Positions 6,814-8,595 of a stretch of 8,595 nucleotides of DNA are shown here, one piece after another. The stretch's first letter is position 1, and each line of letters opens with the position of its first letter. The stretch is from a bacterium. GTDB lineage: Bacteria; Spirochaetota; Spirochaetia; JABEVK01. A program made the position numbers and the translations under genes. Below the pieces are notes generated by a model. That model did not search any database, had not been told where the DNA came from, and saw only the letters and a list, made by a program, of their open reading frames with translations. Where the stretch lies: NCBI GenBank assembly GCA_021781625.1, contig JAJXWL010000064.1:1-8595 (forward strand). The letters run 5' to 3'.

Positions 6814-7977
6814 TTAGTCCTTTATTCGCTTACCAGAGTTTGCCCAAGCTTCTTGCCGTCGTTCATTATCTTCGTAATAGCCTCGCCATAAAACCGGTCC
6901 TTGCTGAGCCAAGCTTTTGGTGGGCAAAATTCGTTCCCCTTGGCTATCCCAAAACTGGGATAAAAGCACAGGTTGAAGATCCTCAAGGGTTAAACGGCCG
7001 TGCCGTAGACCCACCCGGATGCGCATTAAACAGGAATCCCCTGTTTCAGCTCGGTTGCGCCATCCCTCGGAGGGACCTAAGTCCTCAGTTTGATCCGAAG
7101 CAAAATTGCCCATCGACGATAAGACAAGACTTTCTCCCCGTTTCGTTTTGACGAGCCACCATGGTCGTAAAACATGCGGATGCTGAACCCAAACGACATC
7201 TGCTCCGGCTTGAGCTAGCTCATCAAAGAAGCGGTATTCCCAAGGCTGAGTCACGGGGTCATACTCAATCCCGCCATGTACCGCAACAACCAACCAATCG
7301 ACTTTTTCGGCAAGTTCTCGAACACGGTTTAAAGCTTCTAACCGGGCTCCTAAATTCTTATCGCCCCAAAAATCATGATAGGGGTACAGGGCAACCCCCT
7401 CTTTGCCTTCGGGTTGGTTTACAAAGGTAGAAAACCCTAGAAAGCCAATTTTCCAACCATGAATTTTAATCACGTCATCCAAAAACTTTTGCTCGGGGTC
7501 CTGACGGACTCCTGAGTACCAAATCGGATACTTTTGTGAAAGCGACTCAAAAGCCTCCGTCGTACCCCGAACGGAAGGCCAGCCAAAGTCATTTGCATGG
7601 TTGTTGGCTGTATTAAAGACGTTAAAACCAGCTTGTATTGCCGCCTCCACATAAGAGGAGTGTGTATTAAATGCCGGGTAACCACTGGGTGGTCGATCAT
7701 CCTCTACTGGGCTTTCCATATTGATAAAGTTCAAATCATCCGACCTGAGCCAAGGTTCTACCCCAGTATAAATGCGATGCAAATCCTTTTGATTCTGTAA
7801 GCTCAGTGGTGCCATAAGATCACCGGCAAAGCCCAGCCAAAGGTGAGGTGGTTCAGGATTTCCCATAAAGAGGACAGCCGCCGCGGCCAAGGTGAACACG
7901 GCCAGCCCATGCGCCGGGGCATCGACCATGCTTCGATTGTATGGGAAAAATCTTCCCGCCGCAACGAGAGTTAACAT
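6814..7977 (-). CDS. CapA/PgsA-family metallophosphoesterase-like protein, membrane anchored
   Basis: The 387-residue protein shows the full run of CapA (PGA_cap) motifs of the calcineurin-like fold: GFAGDLM (Asp53), NMESPV (Glu88), NTANNHANDFG (Asn126, His127), VAVHGGIEYDP (His234), GADVVWVQHPHVL (His266, His268) and SSMGNFASDQ. One hydrophobic segment at about 22-38 (AHGLAVFTLAAAAVLFM) would anchor it in the inner membrane or act as an uncleaved signal, leaving the enzyme domain outside the cytoplasm. The founding members help make or export poly-gamma-glutamate capsule, but the family is broad and no capB/capC partner is present here, so capsule synthesis is not supported. The ATG at 7977 has GGTGAG seven bases upstream. 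An internal ATG at residue 17, just before the hydrophobic segment, is an alternative start. Confidence 0.88.
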   Translation of the reverse strand: MLTLVAAGRFFPYNRSMVDAPAHGLAVFTLAAAAVLFMGNPEPPHLWLGFAGDLMAPLSLQNQKDLHRIYTGVEPWLRSDDLNFINMESPVEDDRPPSGYPAFNTHSSYVEAAIQAGFNVFNTANNHANDFGWPSVRGTTEAFESLSQKYPIWYSGVRQDPEQKFLDDVIKIHGWKIGFLGFSTFVNQPEGKEGVALYPYHDFWGDKNLGARLEALNRVRELAEKVDWLVVAVHGGIEYDPVTQPWEYRFFDELAQAGADVVWVQHPHVLRPWWLVKTKRGESLVLSSMGNFASDQTEDLGPSEGWRNRAETGDSCLMRIRVGLRHGRLTLEDLQPVLLSQFWDSQGERILPTKSLAQQGPVLWRGYYEDNERRQEAWANSGKRIKD

Positions 7978-8004
7978 TTTTTTCTCACCATATCAGGGGA
8001 GGTT

Positions 8005-8047
8005 TTTCTGAAATTGACTCGGTTTCAAAGCGGCCACCCTTTGGAAA
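8005..8047. promoter_or_regulatory. Cluster of TTTC/GAAA inverted repeats, candidate activator site
   Basis: Three related elements lie in the divergent intergenic region. TTTCTGAAA at 8005-8013 is a small palindrome. TTTCAAAG at 8023-8030 pairs with CTTTGGAAA at 8039-8047 as an imperfect inverted repeat with one bulged G and an 8-base spacer. The pair is centred about 120 bases upstream of the predicted sigma-54 start site, a usual distance for an enhancer-binding protein. It also lies 28-70 bases upstream of the capA-like start codon and could serve that gene instead. Pattern seen; function inferred. Confidence 0.35.
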
Positions 8048-8114
8048 TGGATACATAAACACATACATGAAAACAACTTACCAAGCTCACTTCCTTTGAA
8101 GAATTTTTTTCCTT

Positions 8115-8128
8115 GCAATTACGCAATT
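8115..8128 (+). repeat. Tandem GCAATT repeat just upstream of the -24 element
   Basis: GCAATT occurs at 8115-8120 and 8123-8128 with an 8-base period, ending two bases before the sigma-54 -24 element. TTGC (8113-8116) and GCAA (8123-8126) also form a short inverted repeat. The tract might affect polymerase or regulator binding, but it is short enough to arise by chance. Confidence 0.35.
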
Positions 8129-8130
8129 TC

Positions 8131-8145
8131 TGGCACGGTATATGC
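8131..8145 (+). promoter_or_regulatory. Sigma-54 (-24/-12) promoter
   Basis: TGGCACGGTATATGC matches the sigma-54 consensus TGGCACG-N4-TTGC at every fixed position except the first T of the -12 element, which is A. It is preceded by C and followed by A, as in the extended consensus. The invariant GG and GC pairs have the required spacing. Transcription would begin near 8157, giving a leader of about 25 bases that holds a strong ribosome-binding site (AGGAGG, 8170-8175). The sigma factor itself is encoded at the start of this window. Confidence 0.85.
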
Positions 8146-8181
8146 AGTGACATGAGTGGCGTTTTAGCCAGGAGGAAGAAA

Positions 8182-8595
8182 ATGAAAAGAATTGCCGTTG
8201 CTTTTGCTCTGTTGCTGGCCGGCCTCGTTGCCGCCACTACGGCAACAGCTCAAAACATGGGTCCTGGAGGCTTTGGTCCGGGAAATGGCCCAGGTAGTGG
8301 TCCGATGTTCGGTGGAGGTTTTGGTAACCAAGGTAGTGGTTGGGCCGAAGGATCTTCCATCACTCGCGAATACAAAAAAGCCACAGGAACGCTTTTGGTA
8401 GGCCAAACCCTGGTTCCCCTATTTCAAGCTGACGGGGTGAAATACGTTTTGATGTTGCCAGGGTATGCCCGTTTCGAATTGGCGGACTTAAAGAATGGCG
8501 ACACAGTTACTTTTGAGGGCATCGCGATGATCATTAAATCGGCAAACGAGCCAACCCGCTACATATTCCATCCCTTTCAAGCGGTGGTGAATGGT
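8182..8595 (+). CDS. Exported glycine-rich protein with possible OB-like domain (partial)
   Basis: The gene begins at ATG 8182 and is still open at the window's end (138 codons), which is why a search for closed frames would miss it. AGGAGG at 8170-8175, six bases upstream, is a full Shine-Dalgarno sequence. Residues 1-23 form a typical signal peptide (MKR, then a long Ala/Leu core), with probable cleavage after Ala23 in ATA|Q. Residues about 26-53 are rich in Gly, Pro, Asn and Phe (MGPGGFGPGNGPG type). From about 60 on, short beta-strand-like runs (GTLLVG, KYVLMLPGYARFEL, DLKNGDTVTFEGIAM) resemble a small OB-like barrel. No catalytic motif is visible and I do not recognise a named family. 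It should be periplasmic or surface-located. Expression is predicted to depend on sigma-54 through the promoter at 8131-8145. Confidence 0.85.
   Translation, partial: MKRIAVAFALLLAGLVAATTATAQNMGPGGFGPGNGPGSGPMFGGGFGNQGSGWAEGSSITREYKKATGTLLVGQTLVPLFQADGVKYVLMLPGYARFELADLKNGDTVTFEGIAMIIKSANEPTRYIFHPFQAVVNG

Noticed and set aside
8031..8107. Sigma-70-type promoter for the capA-like gene on the - strand
   Set aside because: Candidates such as TTGTTT with TATCCA are too far from both consensus hexamers to report.
8093..8112. Short CTTC/GAAG stem followed by a 7-base T-run resembling a terminator
   Set aside because: The stem is only 4 bp and AT-bearing, and no + strand gene upstream would need termination there, since the preceding gene is on the - strand.
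8164..8406. Open frame of 80 codons on the - strand opposite the exported-protein gene
   Set aside because: It is antisense to a gene with a clear ribosome-binding site, signal peptide and sigma-54 promoter, and its translation shows no family features.

Overview
The window looks like part of a chromosome from a Gram-negative (diderm) bacterium of middling GC content. HprK and HPr encoded beside rpoN and hpf, a LexA whose recognition helix differs from the gamma-proteobacterial one, and an exported glycine-rich protein would suit a spirochaete or another non-proteobacterial diderm. The phylum is an inference from remembered family resemblance, not a demonstrated assignment.

Layout. From 1 to 6174 eight genes run on the + strand with tight spacing or overlaps: the 3' end of rpoN (sigma-54), hpf (ribosome hibernation factor), hprK (HPr kinase/phosphorylase), ptsH (HPr), an ntrY-like sensor kinase, an ntrX-like sigma-54 activator, lexA (SOS repressor) and holA (DNA polymerase III delta). 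The ntrY/ntrX, ntrX/lexA and lexA/holA pairs overlap by 19, 4 and 4 bases, so translational coupling is likely and the block reads as one transcription unit. Two genes on the - strand converge on it with a 12-base gap: a capA-like membrane-anchored phosphoesterase gene followed directly by a yigZ/IMPACT gene (TAA of one abuts GTG of the next). A 204-base divergent intergenic region (7978-8181) then leads to a + strand gene that runs off the window. It encodes an exported glycine-rich protein with a possible OB-like beta domain.

How the parts may work together. The window encodes sigma-54, a sigma-54-dependent activator with its kinase, and a near-consensus -24/-12 promoter (8131-8145) placed correctly in front of the exported-protein gene, with an imperfect palindrome about 120 bases upstream of the predicted start site where an activator could bind. 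HprK and HPr, the regulatory half of the phosphotransferase system, lie between sigma-54 and the two-component pair, which suggests a nutrient or energy-state regulatory block. The lexA-holA pair attached to its end is the unexpected part: it would place the DNA-damage repressor and a clamp-loader subunit in the same transcript. A TATAAT box with an overlapping inverted repeat near the 3' end of ntrX may give lexA its own promoter. I saw no CRISPR array, tRNA, rRNA, insertion sequence or convincing rho-independent terminator.
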